From positions 1-23,592 of the forward strand of contig DASZOM010000014.1 in NCBI GenBank assembly GCA_035550735.1: DNA of 23,592 bases, given 5' to 3'. Position numbers and translations under genes: made by a program. Numbering within the stretch: position 1 is the stretch's first letter; the number at the start of each line of letters is the position of its first letter. Origin of the DNA: JANQRA01 sp035550735. Its GTDB lineage: Bacteria > Actinomycetota > Acidimicrobiia > Spongiisociales > ZC4RG35. Shown piece after piece: positions 6,670 to 15,155 of this stretch. Below the pieces are notes generated by a model. That model saw only the letters and a program-made list of their open reading frames with translations, did no database searches and was not told the origin of the DNA.

Positions 6670-8700
6670 ATGGCGACCCCGACCCTCCAGTCGAAGATCA
6701 TCGCCGGGAGCCACGGAGTCTCCACGGCTCCGCTGATCGAGGCCTGTGGCCTGCCTGAGATCGGCTCGGAGCTGGTGGGCAAGTCACTGCGGATCGGTGA
6801 CTCTGGCATCGGCCCCTATTCGGTCTCAGGGTCGGCAATCGTGGTGCACCAAGAAGTGGCGTCGGACTTCCTCGACTCGGCCTCAGTGTTGAGGGAGGCC
6901 CTCGAACTGCAGGCCATCAGCCAGGGCGGCGAACCGAGGTGGGCCCATCGCATAGTCGCACACGCCACCGCCGCGATCTACGGGGAGACGATGTTGCGCA
7001 ATCACATCGAGGAGGGCCGATCCACCAAGTGGATAGCGGCCGGAGTCGGACAACGGTTGGTGTCGCAGGAGCAAGAACTAGAGGGTCTCGCCGCCGAGAT
7101 CGCAGAATTCGTGGAGTCCAGGGATGGTCTCGAACGCTGTCCTGCGGGTGAGATCAGGGCGGCCAGCCGAGCACTCCCCCTTTCCCACCCAACGGAAGTC
7201 CTTCTCACCCTCGGCGGTGACCGTCGACAGACGGTCGACTGGAGACGTGGGACCAACTCCTACGGGCTCTCACCACGCCCGGTTCCCTGGAGGAGCCAGT
7301 TCGGATCTTGCACGGCATCCTCCCCGTCTCCCCGAGCCTTCGACGCAGCCCGCGACCTCCGCCACGATCTGGTGCTGGCCGCCGTCGATGACCTGCTCGA
7401 CGATGCGGTGGAGTCGGTGGCAGACGCCATCAGGGCAGGCATCCTCGATGCCTTTGACCTGGGTGCGGACACCGACGTCGTGCTGACCCCATCGGGGACC
7501 GATGCCGAGTATGTGGCGCTGGCGCTGGCTGCCGGCATCCACGGATCGGTCCACGCACTGGTCCTCGCGCCCAACGAGATCGGCAGCGGTAGCTCGTGGG
7601 CGGCCCAGGGACGCCAGTTCAGCGAGAAATCGCCCTTCGCCGACGGTCTCGACGTAGGGGCAACGCTGACCGGATTCGAGTCGCTGACCGATGGGGTGTC
7701 GACAGTCGACGTTCGGGACGAGACGGGCCAGCTGAGGAGTCCCGAGGAAGTCGAAGCAGAGATGGAGGCCGTCATCGACGACCGTGACGGCGCGATCCTG
7801 GTGCACGCCGTAGAGGGCACGAAGACGGGTATCCGGCTGCCGCGGGCGGAGACCCTGTCCCGATGGGATACGAGACATGGTGATCGATTGATCACCGTCG
7901 TGGATGCCGCCCAGGTCCGGGTCGACCAATCGACCGTGACCGGGCATGTGAAGAGTGGTCGGATGGTGATAGTCACCGGCTCCAAGTTCTTCGGCGGGCC
8001 GCCCTTCTCCGGTGCCGTCCTGGTGCCCAAAGCCGTCACCGAGCGGAGCAGGTCCGCCGGACCGCCCGGCATCGCCGCCTACTTGTCGGAACACGACATT
8101 CCGGGCCGGCTTGCGGGGCTGCGTTCCGCCGCATCCCGGGACACCAACTACGGGTTGGTGTTGCGTTGGGCGGCCGCGATGGCAGAGGTCACATCGTTCC
8201 TCAATGCCTCTCCGGAGATTCGGGACGAGATTCTCAGACGTCTGGCGTTGGGTGTGCGAAACGTCCTGGAATCCGCCCCCCACGTCCGGATCGTGGAGAG
8301 CCCGTATTCGAGGATCCCATCCGAGGACGATCGTGGGCTCGATGATCTCCCCACGATCTTCACCTTCATGGTCATCGGCAAGGACGGTGAGGCGCTCGGT
8401 ATGGAGGAGGCCAAACGGGTCCATCTCCTCCTCGCAGAAGATCTGGCTGACGAGCAGCGTTTCGTCACCGACGACCCCAGCTCACGACAGATCCTCCACC
8501 AGGCGTTCCATCTCGGCCAGCCCGTCCAGATCAACCAGGCGGAGGGCAATCCCGCCGGGGCGCTCCGTGTAGCCATCGGGGCGCCCACCCTGTCCCAGAT
8601 CGTCTTCGACGTGTCGCGTGGGAAGAACTGGCGTGACCGCCTCGATCTCGAGCTCGCCGACCTCCAAGGTGCGATCAACAAGCTGGCCCGGCTCGTCTGA
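6670..8700 (+). CDS. Large PLP-dependent fold-type I enzyme with extra N-terminal domain, function unknown
   Basis: The product has 676 residues, far longer than the usual 380-450 of a class V aminotransferase-like enzyme. Residues about 1-190 form an extra Ala/Glu-rich domain I do not recognise. The catalytic part follows: TPSGTDAEYVAL (phosphate-binding loop), VVDAAQVRVD with Asp412 expected to contact the pyridine nitrogen, and TGSKFFGGPPFSG with Lys439 as the Schiff-base lysine. The SKFFGGPP context resembles cysteine desulfurase and selenocysteine lyase-like folds, but no catalytic Cys loop is apparent. Possible activities are transamination, beta-elimination or decarboxylation. It follows the decarboxylase-like gene closely and is 4 nt before the next gene, so they are probably co-transcribed. 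The pair may make or modify an amino compound attached to the glycan; this is inference. Confidence 0.75.
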   Translation: MATPTLQSKIIAGSHGVSTAPLIEACGLPEIGSELVGKSLRIGDSGIGPYSVSGSAIVVHQEVASDFLDSASVLREALELQAISQGGEPRWAHRIVAHATAAIYGETMLRNHIEEGRSTKWIAAGVGQRLVSQEQELEGLAAEIAEFVESRDGLERCPAGEIRAASRALPLSHPTEVLLTLGGDRRQTVDWRRGTNSYGLSPRPVPWRSQFGSCTASSPSPRAFDAARDLRHDLVLAAVDDLLDDAVESVADAIRAGILDAFDLGADTDVVLTPSGTDAEYVALALAAGIHGSVHALVLAPNEIGSGSSWAAQGRQFSEKSPFADGLDVGATLTGFESLTDGVSTVDVRDETGQLRSPEEVEAEMEAVIDDRDGAILVHAVEGTKTGIRLPRAETLSRWDTRHGDRLITVVDAAQVRVDQSTVTGHVKSGRMVIVTGSKFFGGPPFSGAVLVPKAVTERSRSAGPPGIAAYLSEHDIPGRLAGLRSAASRDTNYGLVLRWAAAMAEVTSFLNASPEIRDEILRRLALGVRNVLESAPHVRIVESPYSRIPSEDDRGLDDLPTIFTFMVIGKDGEALGMEEAKRVHLLLAEDLADEQRFVTDDPSSRQILHQAFHLGQPVQINQAEGNPAGALRVAIGAPTLSQIVFDVSRGKNWRDRLDLELADLQGAINKLARLV

Positions 8701-8704
8701 CTCG

Positions 8705-10339
8705 ATGAGTGATTTCAGCCTGAACCGCATCCTCCCGCCGCTGCTCGTGGTGGCACTGGGAGCGTTCGTGCTGTTGATATCGGCTGGCGAAGAGCCCTAC
8801 CACATCGACGAGCTGCGTCAGGTCCGCAGCTACACGGGAGACGTCGGCGAAGTCGCCACGGCGAGCCTCCAGCAAGAGCAACCACCCCTCGACGCCATCC
8901 TGAACTCGATCGCACAGAAGGCGCTCGGCGTGGGGGATGTTCGCCAGCGATTGCTGTCGGTGATGTTCGGGGTGGGGACTCTCCTGCTGACGGGATTCCT
9001 CCTTCTGCGCTCGGGATTCTCGACCTTGGGCACCGTGTCGACGCTTGGCGTCATGTCATTGACCCCGGCGTTGATCGGCGTGACTGCCTACGCCCGGCCC
9101 TATGCCCTCCCCACCTTCCTGATGTTGTCGTTCCTGGTGCTCGCCGTCCTTTGGCTCGATGGTGGGCGTGTCTGGACCATCGCCGTTGCTTCGGTGGTCG
9201 CCGTCCTGTTGCCTTGGTCGCGAACTGTCGAACCCCTCATCTTCCTTGCCGTCAGCGCATTGACGCTGGGATCCCTCGCGTGGGAGGCAGCCAGACGCAG
9301 AAGGGCCCTGTGGCTCGTCGCCGTGACCGCTCTCGGTCTGATGTCTTCGATACCGGCCCTCGCCGTGTTGAGTGACCACTTGAGCGACCGCACCGCAACC
9401 GGAGGTGCACTCACCGACCGTCTCGCTCGCCTCGGCACCGACATCCCCGACGCGATCACAGCCGGGCTCCCCTATTGGCCCGTCGTTGCTGCCTTTCTCC
9501 TGGTCGCCGTGCTGACACCACGGACGCGGCGGGTGCTGGCGAGTCTGTGGTGGTCGTGGGTACTGGCGGGGGTGGCCGTGGGGTTTGTAATCGCTTTCGT
9601 CGTCGTCGCACCGGTGACGCAGACGTTCTTCGGCAGGTACCTCTTCACCTGGGTGATTCCGATTTCGGTACTCGTCGGCGCCGTGGTGTCCTCGACCACG
9701 TCAGACGGCTCACGACGGAGCCTCCCCCTCGGGCTGACCATGGGAGCGGCCGGGCTGCTCTTGGCATGGGCCGGATACATCACATGGATCGATCTGAGCA
9801 CGCGGTCGAACGCCGACTGGAAGGCGGTGTCCGAGGTGATCGTCGACGACCTCCCGACGGACACCGCCATCATCTATGACGCAGTCCGTCCTCTTGGTGC
9901 GTACCGAACACCGTACGCCGGCTACCCCCGGTACACCGGGGACCATCCCAGGATCCCGCTGTCTCTCAACGTCATCGGCAACCCCGACGTGTTCACCCCC
10001 GGTTCGAACACAGCGGTCGTCTTGCTGACAGGCGGAGCCCGGATCCAGGTGCCAGGGTGGATCGGGATCGGCGTCGACCGGTTCTTCACCGTATACCTGC
10101 CCACATCGCCTCGATCCGGTGTCGAAGGCGCGGCCGAGGCGGCAGAGGAGTTCGCCGCGTCGCTTCCCCCTGCCGACGGCGCTGCCTTGATGTTGGCGGC
10201 GGCGTCCCTGTGGTTGCAATCCGAGGACCCGGAACGTGCCCGAGACCTCGTCATGGGACTCCTCTCCCACGAAGACCTCCGCCCTGAAGTCCTCCAAGCC
10301 ATCAGCGGTGGGCCCCTCGAGTCCTTGGTCGACATCTGA
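8705..10339 (+). CDS. Polytopic membrane glycosyltransferase, GT-C type
   Basis: The product has 544 residues. The ATG at 8705 was chosen because it follows the previous stop by 4 nt and places the first membrane helix (LPPLLVVALGAFVLL) right at the N-terminus; a longer form would overlap the PLP gene. About ten hydrophobic segments lie between residues 8 and 370. They are followed by a soluble domain of about 170 residues that would lie outside the membrane. The acidic motif HIDELR in the first extracytoplasmic loop (about residues 36-41) is typical of lipid-phosphate-sugar-dependent GT-C transferases (ArnT/PMT-like). It probably transfers a sugar from a polyprenyl-phosphate donor onto a glycan or protein at the outer face. 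The acceptor is unknown. Confidence 0.75.
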   Translation: MSDFSLNRILPPLLVVALGAFVLLISAGEEPYHIDELRQVRSYTGDVGEVATASLQQEQPPLDAILNSIAQKALGVGDVRQRLLSVMFGVGTLLLTGFLLLRSGFSTLGTVSTLGVMSLTPALIGVTAYARPYALPTFLMLSFLVLAVLWLDGGRVWTIAVASVVAVLLPWSRTVEPLIFLAVSALTLGSLAWEAARRRRALWLVAVTALGLMSSIPALAVLSDHLSDRTATGGALTDRLARLGTDIPDAITAGLPYWPVVAAFLLVAVLTPRTRRVLASLWWSWVLAGVAVGFVIAFVVVAPVTQTFFGRYLFTWVIPISVLVGAVVSSTTSDGSRRSLPLGLTMGAAGLLLAWAGYITWIDLSTRSNADWKAVSEVIVDDLPTDTAIIYDAVRPLGAYRTPYAGYPRYTGDHPRIPLSLNVIGNPDVFTPGSNTAVVLLTGGARIQVPGWIGIGVDRFFTVYLPTSPRSGVEGAAEAAEEFAASLPPADGAALMLAAASLWLQSEDPERARDLVMGLLSHEDLRPEVLQAISGGPLESLVDI

Positions 10340-10347
10340 GCCGGAGT

Positions 10348-10369
10348 CGCTGGTTAGCCTCAACCAGCG
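10348..10369. terminator. Stem-loop between GT-C gene and gmd
   Basis: CGCTGGTT (10348-10355) pairs perfectly with AACCAGCG (10362-10369) across a 6-nt loop, 9 nt after the GT-C stop and 20 nt before the gmd start. It has no T-tract. It may be a terminator or a 5' leader hairpin of the GDP-fucose genes. It also contains TAGCCT (10355-10360), which resembles a -10 box. Confidence 0.4.
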
Positions 10370-10388
10370 TCACACTCCCGCGTTACGA

Positions 10389-11420
10389 ATGAAAACAGCA
10401 CTGATAACCGGCATCACCGGCCAGGACGGGTCACACCTCGCCGATCTCCTCATCGAGAAGGGCTACGAAGTCCACGGGATCATTCGACGGGCGTCGACCT
10501 TCAACACACGGCGAATCGACCATCTCTACCGGGACCCGCACGAGCCGGACGCCCGGATGCTGCTCCACTATGGCGATCTCAGCGACGGGTCCCAGATCGC
10601 CCGGGCGATCAGGACGATCCAGCCCGACGAGATCTACAACCTGGGCGCCCAGTCCCATGTCGCCGTCTCCTTCCAGCAGCCCGAATACACGGGCGACGTC
10701 GATGGGCTGGGTGTGATCAGGCTCCTCGAGGCGATCAGGGAGGCCGAATTGGACGTGCGGCTCTACCAGGCCGGGACGTCGGAGATGTTCGGTGACTCGC
10801 CTCCGCCACAGAGCGAGACCAGCGAGTTCAGGCCTCGCTCCCCCTATGCGGCGGCCAAGGTGTACGCCCACTGGCTGGTGGCGAACTACCGGGAGGCGTA
10901 CGGGCTTTACGCCGCCAATGGCATCCTGTTCAACCATGAGGGAGAACGACGCGGAGAGACATTCCTCAGCCGCAAGGTGTCCCGGGCGCTGGCCCGGATC
11001 GTCGCCGGCGAGCAGAGCCACCTCTACCTGGGCACGCTCGACGCCCGACGCGACTGGGGCTACGCCAGGGATTACGTGCGTGCGATGTGGATGATGCTCC
11101 AGGCCGACACACCGGACGACTACGTGATCGGCACCGGGGAGAGTCACTCGGTCAGGGAGTTCTGTGAGCATGCGTTTGCGATCGTCGGCCTCCATTCCGA
11201 GCCGTTCATCAAGATCGACCCCAGCTACTTCCGACCCACCGAGGTCGAGCATCTGCGCGCCGACCCGACCAAGGCGAGGGGGAAGCTCGGGTGGAAGCCG
11301 GAGACCAGCTTCCCCGAGCTGGTCACGCTGATGGTCGAGCACGACCTCAGAGAGCTCGGGCTCGATCTCGACACCGCCCGGGAGATGGCGGCCGACCGGT
11401 TCCCGGAGGCGATTCTTTGA
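10389..11420 (+). CDS. gmd: GDP-mannose 4,6-dehydratase
   Basis: The product has 343 residues, the normal length for the family. The ATG at 10389 starts MKTALITGITGQDG, the GxxGxxG NAD(P)-binding motif of extended short-chain dehydrogenases. Further markers are the GDLSDGSQ region, the AGTSEMFGDSPPPQSE segment with the catalytic Thr/Ser-Glu, the YAAAK catalytic Tyr-Lys pair, and FNHEGERRGETFLSRK, all hallmarks of Gmd. It converts GDP-D-mannose to GDP-4-keto-6-deoxy-D-mannose in the cytoplasm, the first step to GDP-L-fucose and related deoxysugars. The next gene, which overlaps its stop, carries out the following step. No Shine-Dalgarno is visible before this start, and the leader holds a stem-loop. 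Confidence 0.96.
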   Translation: MKTALITGITGQDGSHLADLLIEKGYEVHGIIRRASTFNTRRIDHLYRDPHEPDARMLLHYGDLSDGSQIARAIRTIQPDEIYNLGAQSHVAVSFQQPEYTGDVDGLGVIRLLEAIREAELDVRLYQAGTSEMFGDSPPPQSETSEFRPRSPYAAAKVYAHWLVANYREAYGLYAANGILFNHEGERRGETFLSRKVSRALARIVAGEQSHLYLGTLDARRDWGYARDYVRAMWMMLQADTPDDYVIGTGESHSVREFCEHAFAIVGLHSEPFIKIDPSYFRPTEVEHLRADPTKARGKLGWKPETSFPELVTLMVEHDLRELGLDLDTAREMAADRFPEAIL

Positions 11421-12388
11421 TGGCCGCTGGACCCGTCTTCGGTCTGGAGGGCAAGCGTCTCTGGGTGGCTGGTCACACCGGGATGGTGGGCAGCGCCGTG
11501 GTCCGGCGTCTCGGCCGGGGAATGATCGCCGAGCTGATCACCGCCACCAGCTCCGACGTCGACCTGAGACGACAAGATGCGACCGAGACATTCGTCTTGG
11601 ACACCAGACCCGATGTCGCCATCATCGCCGCCGCCCGGGTTGGCGGCATCCATGCCAATCGGTCGGCGCAGGCGGACTTCCTGTACGACAACGTCCTCAT
11701 CGCCATGAACTCGTTGCGGGCGTGCCAGCTCGCCGGGACGGAGAAGGTCGCAGTGCTCGGCTCATCTTGCATCTACCCGGCCACCGCCGAGCAGCCGATG
11801 AAGGAGGAATACCTGCTCACCGGGCCTCTGGAGCCGACCAACGAGGGGTACGCGGTGGCGAAGATCGCCGCTCTCGAGTACGGGAAGATGCTGCGCCGGC
11901 AGTACGGAATGGACGTCATCTCGTTGATGCCGACCAACCTCTACGGACCGGGAGACAACTACGACTTGGAGACCTCGCACGTGGTCCCGGCGCTCATTCG
12001 CAAGACACATGAGGCCAAGCTCTCCGACAGCCCCACCATGACCCTCTGGGGCACCGGAAGACCGAGACGGGAGTTCCTCCATGTGGACGATCTCGCCGAT
12101 GCCGTCGTCTTTGCCCTCGAGCACTACACCGGGGAGGATCATCTCAACGTGGGCAGCGGCCAGGAGGTGTCGATCCTCGAGCTCGCCGAGCTCATCGGTC
12201 GGGTGGTGGGTTGGGACGGTGAGCACGTGTTCGACACCACGATGCCCGACGGGGTGAGTCGCAAGCTCCTCGATGTGAGTCGTCTGACGGCCCTCGGCTG
12301 GGAGGCTCCGACTCCGCTCGAGGAGGGGATCGCATCGACGTATCAGAGCTTCCTCATCGAGACCGGCCAGACGACGCGGGCCAGATGA
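11420..12388 (+). CDS. fcl: GDP-L-fucose synthase
   Basis: The product has 322 residues, normal length. Its ATG shares one base with the gmd stop (TGATG), with GGAGG 11 nt upstream. Markers are the cofactor loop GHTGMVGSAVVRRL, the ARVGGIHAN segment, SSCIYP with the catalytic Ser and Cys, YAVAK (catalytic Tyr-Lys) and NLYGPGDN, typical of the bifunctional epimerase/reductase. It converts GDP-4-keto-6-deoxy-mannose to GDP-L-fucose with NADPH. With gmd it forms a complete two-step pathway from GDP-mannose, so the glycan encoded here probably contains L-fucose or a derivative. Its end overlaps the next start by 4 nt (ATGA). Confidence 0.96.
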   Translation: MAAGPVFGLEGKRLWVAGHTGMVGSAVVRRLGRGMIAELITATSSDVDLRRQDATETFVLDTRPDVAIIAAARVGGIHANRSAQADFLYDNVLIAMNSLRACQLAGTEKVAVLGSSCIYPATAEQPMKEEYLLTGPLEPTNEGYAVAKIAALEYGKMLRRQYGMDVISLMPTNLYGPGDNYDLETSHVVPALIRKTHEAKLSDSPTMTLWGTGRPRREFLHVDDLADAVVFALEHYTGEDHLNVGSGQEVSILELAELIGRVVGWDGEHVFDTTMPDGVSRKLLDVSRLTALGWEAPTPLEEGIASTYQSFLIETGQTTRAR

Positions 12389-13848
12389 GCGCAGGCAAGC
12401 ACTCCGTGCCTTCCACAGGGGACAAGGCCTACCTCCGGTTCCAGGAGCGACGGCGTCGCTTCTGGGATGACCATGCCCTGGATCTGGACACCCCTCCGGC
12501 CACCTACTACCACGATCGGTTGGAGCAGGTCTATCGCCACCTGGTCCCGGTCGGGTCGAGCGTGATCGAGTTGGGGTCCGGCGACGGGGACCTGTTGGCC
12601 GCACTCGAACCGAAGCGTGGAGTCGGGGTCGACTTCTCGCCCGAGAACGTCGAACTGGCCCGGTCCCGTCACCCTGATCTCGAGTTCGTCGAGGCCGACG
12701 TCCACGAGCTGGAGATGAGCGAGACGTTCGACTACGTGGTCATCTCCGACCTCGTCAACGATCTCTGGGACATCCAGAACGTGCTCGAGCAGGTCACGAA
12801 GCTGTGTCGTCCCGACACCCGCATCATCCTCAACTTCTTCAACAAGCTCTGGCAGGCCCCCCTGGGCCTGGCGAGGAGCACGGGGCTCGCCCAGCGGATG
12901 CTGAAGCAGAACTGGGTGTCCGTCGCCGACATGAGGAACCTCCTTCGAGTCGCGGGCTTCGAGGTCATCTCGAGCTCGAGTGAGGTCCTCCTGCCCTTCC
13001 GGCTGCCACTTCTGGAGCCACTCTTGAATCGAGTCCTGGTCAAGGTGTGGCCGGTGAGCCATCTCGGGCTCACCCAGGTCATGGTGGCCCGGCTCGACCC
13101 ATATCGATTCGGATCGGCGATCGACTCATCGGCGTCGGTCTCGGTCATCGTGCCGGCGCGCAACGAGGCGGGTCACATCGAAGAGATCCTCGACCGGGTG
13201 CCCGCCATGGGCTCGCGGACCGAGATCCTCTTCGTCGAGGGCAATTCGACGGACGACACCCTCGAGGTGATCACGAGAGAGGTGACCGCACGCGACGACC
13301 CGGACATTCGCTTCTACCAGCAGCCGGGCATCGGCAAAGGGGACGCGGTCAGACACGGCTACCAGCACGCGACCGGGGACGTCCTCATGATCCTCGATGC
13401 AGACATGACCGTGGCCCCGGAGGATCTCCCCCGGTTCTTCGAAGCCCTGGCCAACGGCTCCGGAGAGTTCATCAACGGCGTTCGTCTCGTCTATCCGATG
13501 GAGGACGAGGCGATGCGATTCCTCAACTATCTGGGGAACAAGTTCTTCGGCTTGACCTTCAGCTGGTTGCTGCAGCAACCGGTGAAGGACACACTCTGCG
13601 GCACCAAGGTCCTCACTCGCACCTCATACGACTCCATCGCCGCCAACCGCTCCTACTTCGGGGACTTCGACCCCTTCGGCGACTTCGACCTCCTCTTCGG
13701 CGCTGCGAAATCCAACCTCAAGATCGTCGACATCCCGATCCGCTATCGCCAGCGGAGATACGGCAGCACCAACATCGACCGATGGCGCCACGGAGTGCTG
13801 CTGCTCGAGATGGCAGCCTTCGCCGCCAGGAAGTTGCGGTTCATCTGA
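12385..13848 (+). CDS. Fusion of SAM methyltransferase and GT2 glycosyltransferase
   Basis: The product has 487 residues with two clear domains. Residues about 15-240 are a class I methyltransferase: VIELGSGDGDLL is the SAM-binding motif I and VGVDFSPENV the acidic loop. Residues about 250-487 are a GT2 domain resembling dolichol/polyprenyl-phosphate mannose synthase: SVIVPARNEAGHIEEIL, the ILDADMT motif with Asp338 and Asp340, and a C-terminal RYRQRRYGSTNI region. No C-terminal membrane helices are present. The likely roles are methylation of a sugar or lipid carrier and sugar transfer to a polyprenyl phosphate, which could feed the GT-C enzyme encoded upstream. The start overlaps the fucose synthase stop by 4 nt. 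A single frame covers both domains, with no sign of a frameshift. Confidence 0.88.
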   Translation: MSAGKHSVPSTGDKAYLRFQERRRRFWDDHALDLDTPPATYYHDRLEQVYRHLVPVGSSVIELGSGDGDLLAALEPKRGVGVDFSPENVELARSRHPDLEFVEADVHELEMSETFDYVVISDLVNDLWDIQNVLEQVTKLCRPDTRIILNFFNKLWQAPLGLARSTGLAQRMLKQNWVSVADMRNLLRVAGFEVISSSSEVLLPFRLPLLEPLLNRVLVKVWPVSHLGLTQVMVARLDPYRFGSAIDSSASVSVIVPARNEAGHIEEILDRVPAMGSRTEILFVEGNSTDDTLEVITREVTARDDPDIRFYQQPGIGKGDAVRHGYQHATGDVLMILDADMTVAPEDLPRFFEALANGSGEFINGVRLVYPMEDEAMRFLNYLGNKFFGLTFSWLLQQPVKDTLCGTKVLTRTSYDSIAANRSYFGDFDPFGDFDLLFGAAKSNLKIVDIPIRYRQRRYGSTNIDRWRHGVLLLEMAAFAARKLRFI

Positions 13849-13861
13849 TGCTCCGCTCGGT

Positions 13862-14635
13862 GTGACGCTTCTCGGGCGCCTGCTGGCCCACCCCAAGACA
13901 CGAGGTCTCGACCTGGACGCGCCCGAGACCACGGCCCTTCGCCGGGAGATCATCCTCTCCAAACCGTTCCTGCGGCGGGTGTACCTCGACTGGTATCGAC
14001 GCATTGCCACGACGATCCCCGAAGACGTGGATGGTCGGATCCTCGAGATCGGTTCCGGCGGGGGCTTTCTCGATCAGGTGATACCGGACGTGATCACCAG
14101 CGAGGTCTTCATCGTGCCCGGCGTCGACTTGATCGCCGACGCTCGTGAGCTCCCGATCCGGACCGGCTCGCTCAAGTCGATCGTGATGACCAACGTGTTC
14201 CACCACATCGCCGATGCGGCCGCATTCCTCGACGAAGCCGAACGGGCTCTCGCAGTGGGGGGAAGGGTGATCATGATCGAGCCGTGGAACACCTGGTGGT
14301 CACGGTTCATCCACGAGCGCTTCCATGACGAGGCGATGCTCCCCGACACGGACACCTGGGAGTTCCCGCCTTCCGGGCCTGTCTCCGGCGCCAATGCGGC
14401 CCTGGCGTGGGTCGTGGTGTCACGTGACAGGGTCAGGCTGGAGCGTGACTGGAAGTTTCGGGTCACCGAGTCCGAGCCATTCATGCCGCTCCGCTACATC
14501 GTGTCCGGTGGCGTTTCGCTGCGATCGCTGCAACCGGGCTGGATATATCCGTTCTGGGAGGCGGTCGACCGGTGGCGACCCCTCAGGCGGAATCAGGCCG
14601 TGTTCGCCTTCATCGTCCTGGAGCGGACCGACTGA
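13862..14635 (+). CDS. SAM-dependent methyltransferase (class I, type 11)
   Basis: The product has 257 residues. The start is a GTG at 13862; the ATG just upstream is out of frame and closes after five codons. Motif I is RILEIGSGGGFL (about residues 59-70), and the SIVMTNVFHHIADAAAFLDEAERALAVGGRVIM block is spread over motifs typical of Methyltransf_11 (about 108-140). The C-terminal third carries a WNTWWSRF segment and an aromatic region likely to shape the acceptor site. It lies 13 nt after the fusion gene and ends the + strand operon. It probably methylates a sugar, glycan or lipid intermediate of the same pathway; the substrate is not readable from sequence. Confidence 0.85.
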   Translation: MTLLGRLLAHPKTRGLDLDAPETTALRREIILSKPFLRRVYLDWYRRIATTIPEDVDGRILEIGSGGGFLDQVIPDVITSEVFIVPGVDLIADARELPIRTGSLKSIVMTNVFHHIADAAAFLDEAERALAVGGRVIMIEPWNTWWSRFIHERFHDEAMLPDTDTWEFPPSGPVSGANAALAWVVVSRDRVRLERDWKFRVTESEPFMPLRYIVSGGVSLRSLQPGWIYPFWEAVDRWRPLRRNQAVFAFIVLERTD

Positions 14636-14651
14636 CCTCGTTGCGGGGTCA
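14633..14651. terminator. Stem-loop joining two convergent stop codons
   Basis: TGACCTC (14633-14639) pairs with GGGGTCA (14645-14651), with one G-T wobble and a 5-nt loop. The two arms contain the stop codons of the + and - genes. It lies at the junction of the glycan operon and the mau-like operon and may be a bidirectional terminator. There is no T-tract. Confidence 0.35.
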
Positions 14652-15155
14652 CTCTGTCGGCTCGATGTCAGCCACACTCATCCCCCGCAGCATCTCGTTG
14701 GCCTTGGCGACCAAGGCCGGGGCGTGGGCCACCGAGCCCAGCACGACATAGAGGCAGAATGGGCGCCCATTCAGTGTGAAGAAGTGCTGCTTGCCGGCCT
14801 GGCCCCGGATCCGTCGCTGCAGCTGGTTGCGATGGAACATGCCAAGCTCGAGCGTGGGCAGCTCGTCAACGACCTTGAACAACGCCGTGGATGCCTCCTC
14901 CGGGCCGAACTCGATCAGCGAGATGAACACGTCCTCGGGCCCGAGACGCTCCACCACTCCGCCGCCGTAGTCGGCCCGCTCCCCGGTGAGGGGCACGGTG
15001 GCGGCGTGCAGCACCTGAAAGCTCCGCTCCCCCTCCCCGCTCTCGGACAGCTGGGCGATGCGGCATTCCCAGCCGTCGGGCACCTTGGCCCTGACACCCT
15101 TTCGCTCCAGGGCGGGCCGTTCGATCTCCTCGGGGAACCAGCTCTCAAGCGACAT
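14649..15155 (-). CDS. Conserved hypothetical protein, last gene of mau-like operon
   Basis: The product has 168 residues from the ATG at 15155; a GTG two codons upstream is also possible. I do not recognise a named family. It has no signal peptide or membrane segment. The sequence reads as an alpha/beta soluble protein with segments such as VPDGWECRI, HAATVPL, EDVFISLIEFG and GRPFCLYVVLGS, the last suggesting a buried beta strand near the C-terminus. There is one Cys in each of two strands and no CxxC motif. Its start lies inside the end of the upstream membrane-protein gene, so the two are translationally coupled. Its position as last gene in the MauE/light-chain/MauD-like operon suggests an accessory role. 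Confidence 0.7.
   Translation of the reverse strand: MSLESWFPEEIERPALERKGVRAKVPDGWECRIAQLSESGEGERSFQVLHAATVPLTGERADYGGGVVERLGPEDVFISLIEFGPEEASTALFKVVDELPTLELGMFHRNQLQRRIRGQAGKQHFFTLNGRPFCLYVVLGSVAHAPALVAKANEMLRGMSVADIEPTE

Noticed and set aside
7270..8424. Minus-strand open frame of 384 codons opposite the large PLP enzyme
   Set aside because: No recognisable motif and it lies fully within a well-supported gene; typical antisense shadow in GC-rich DNA.
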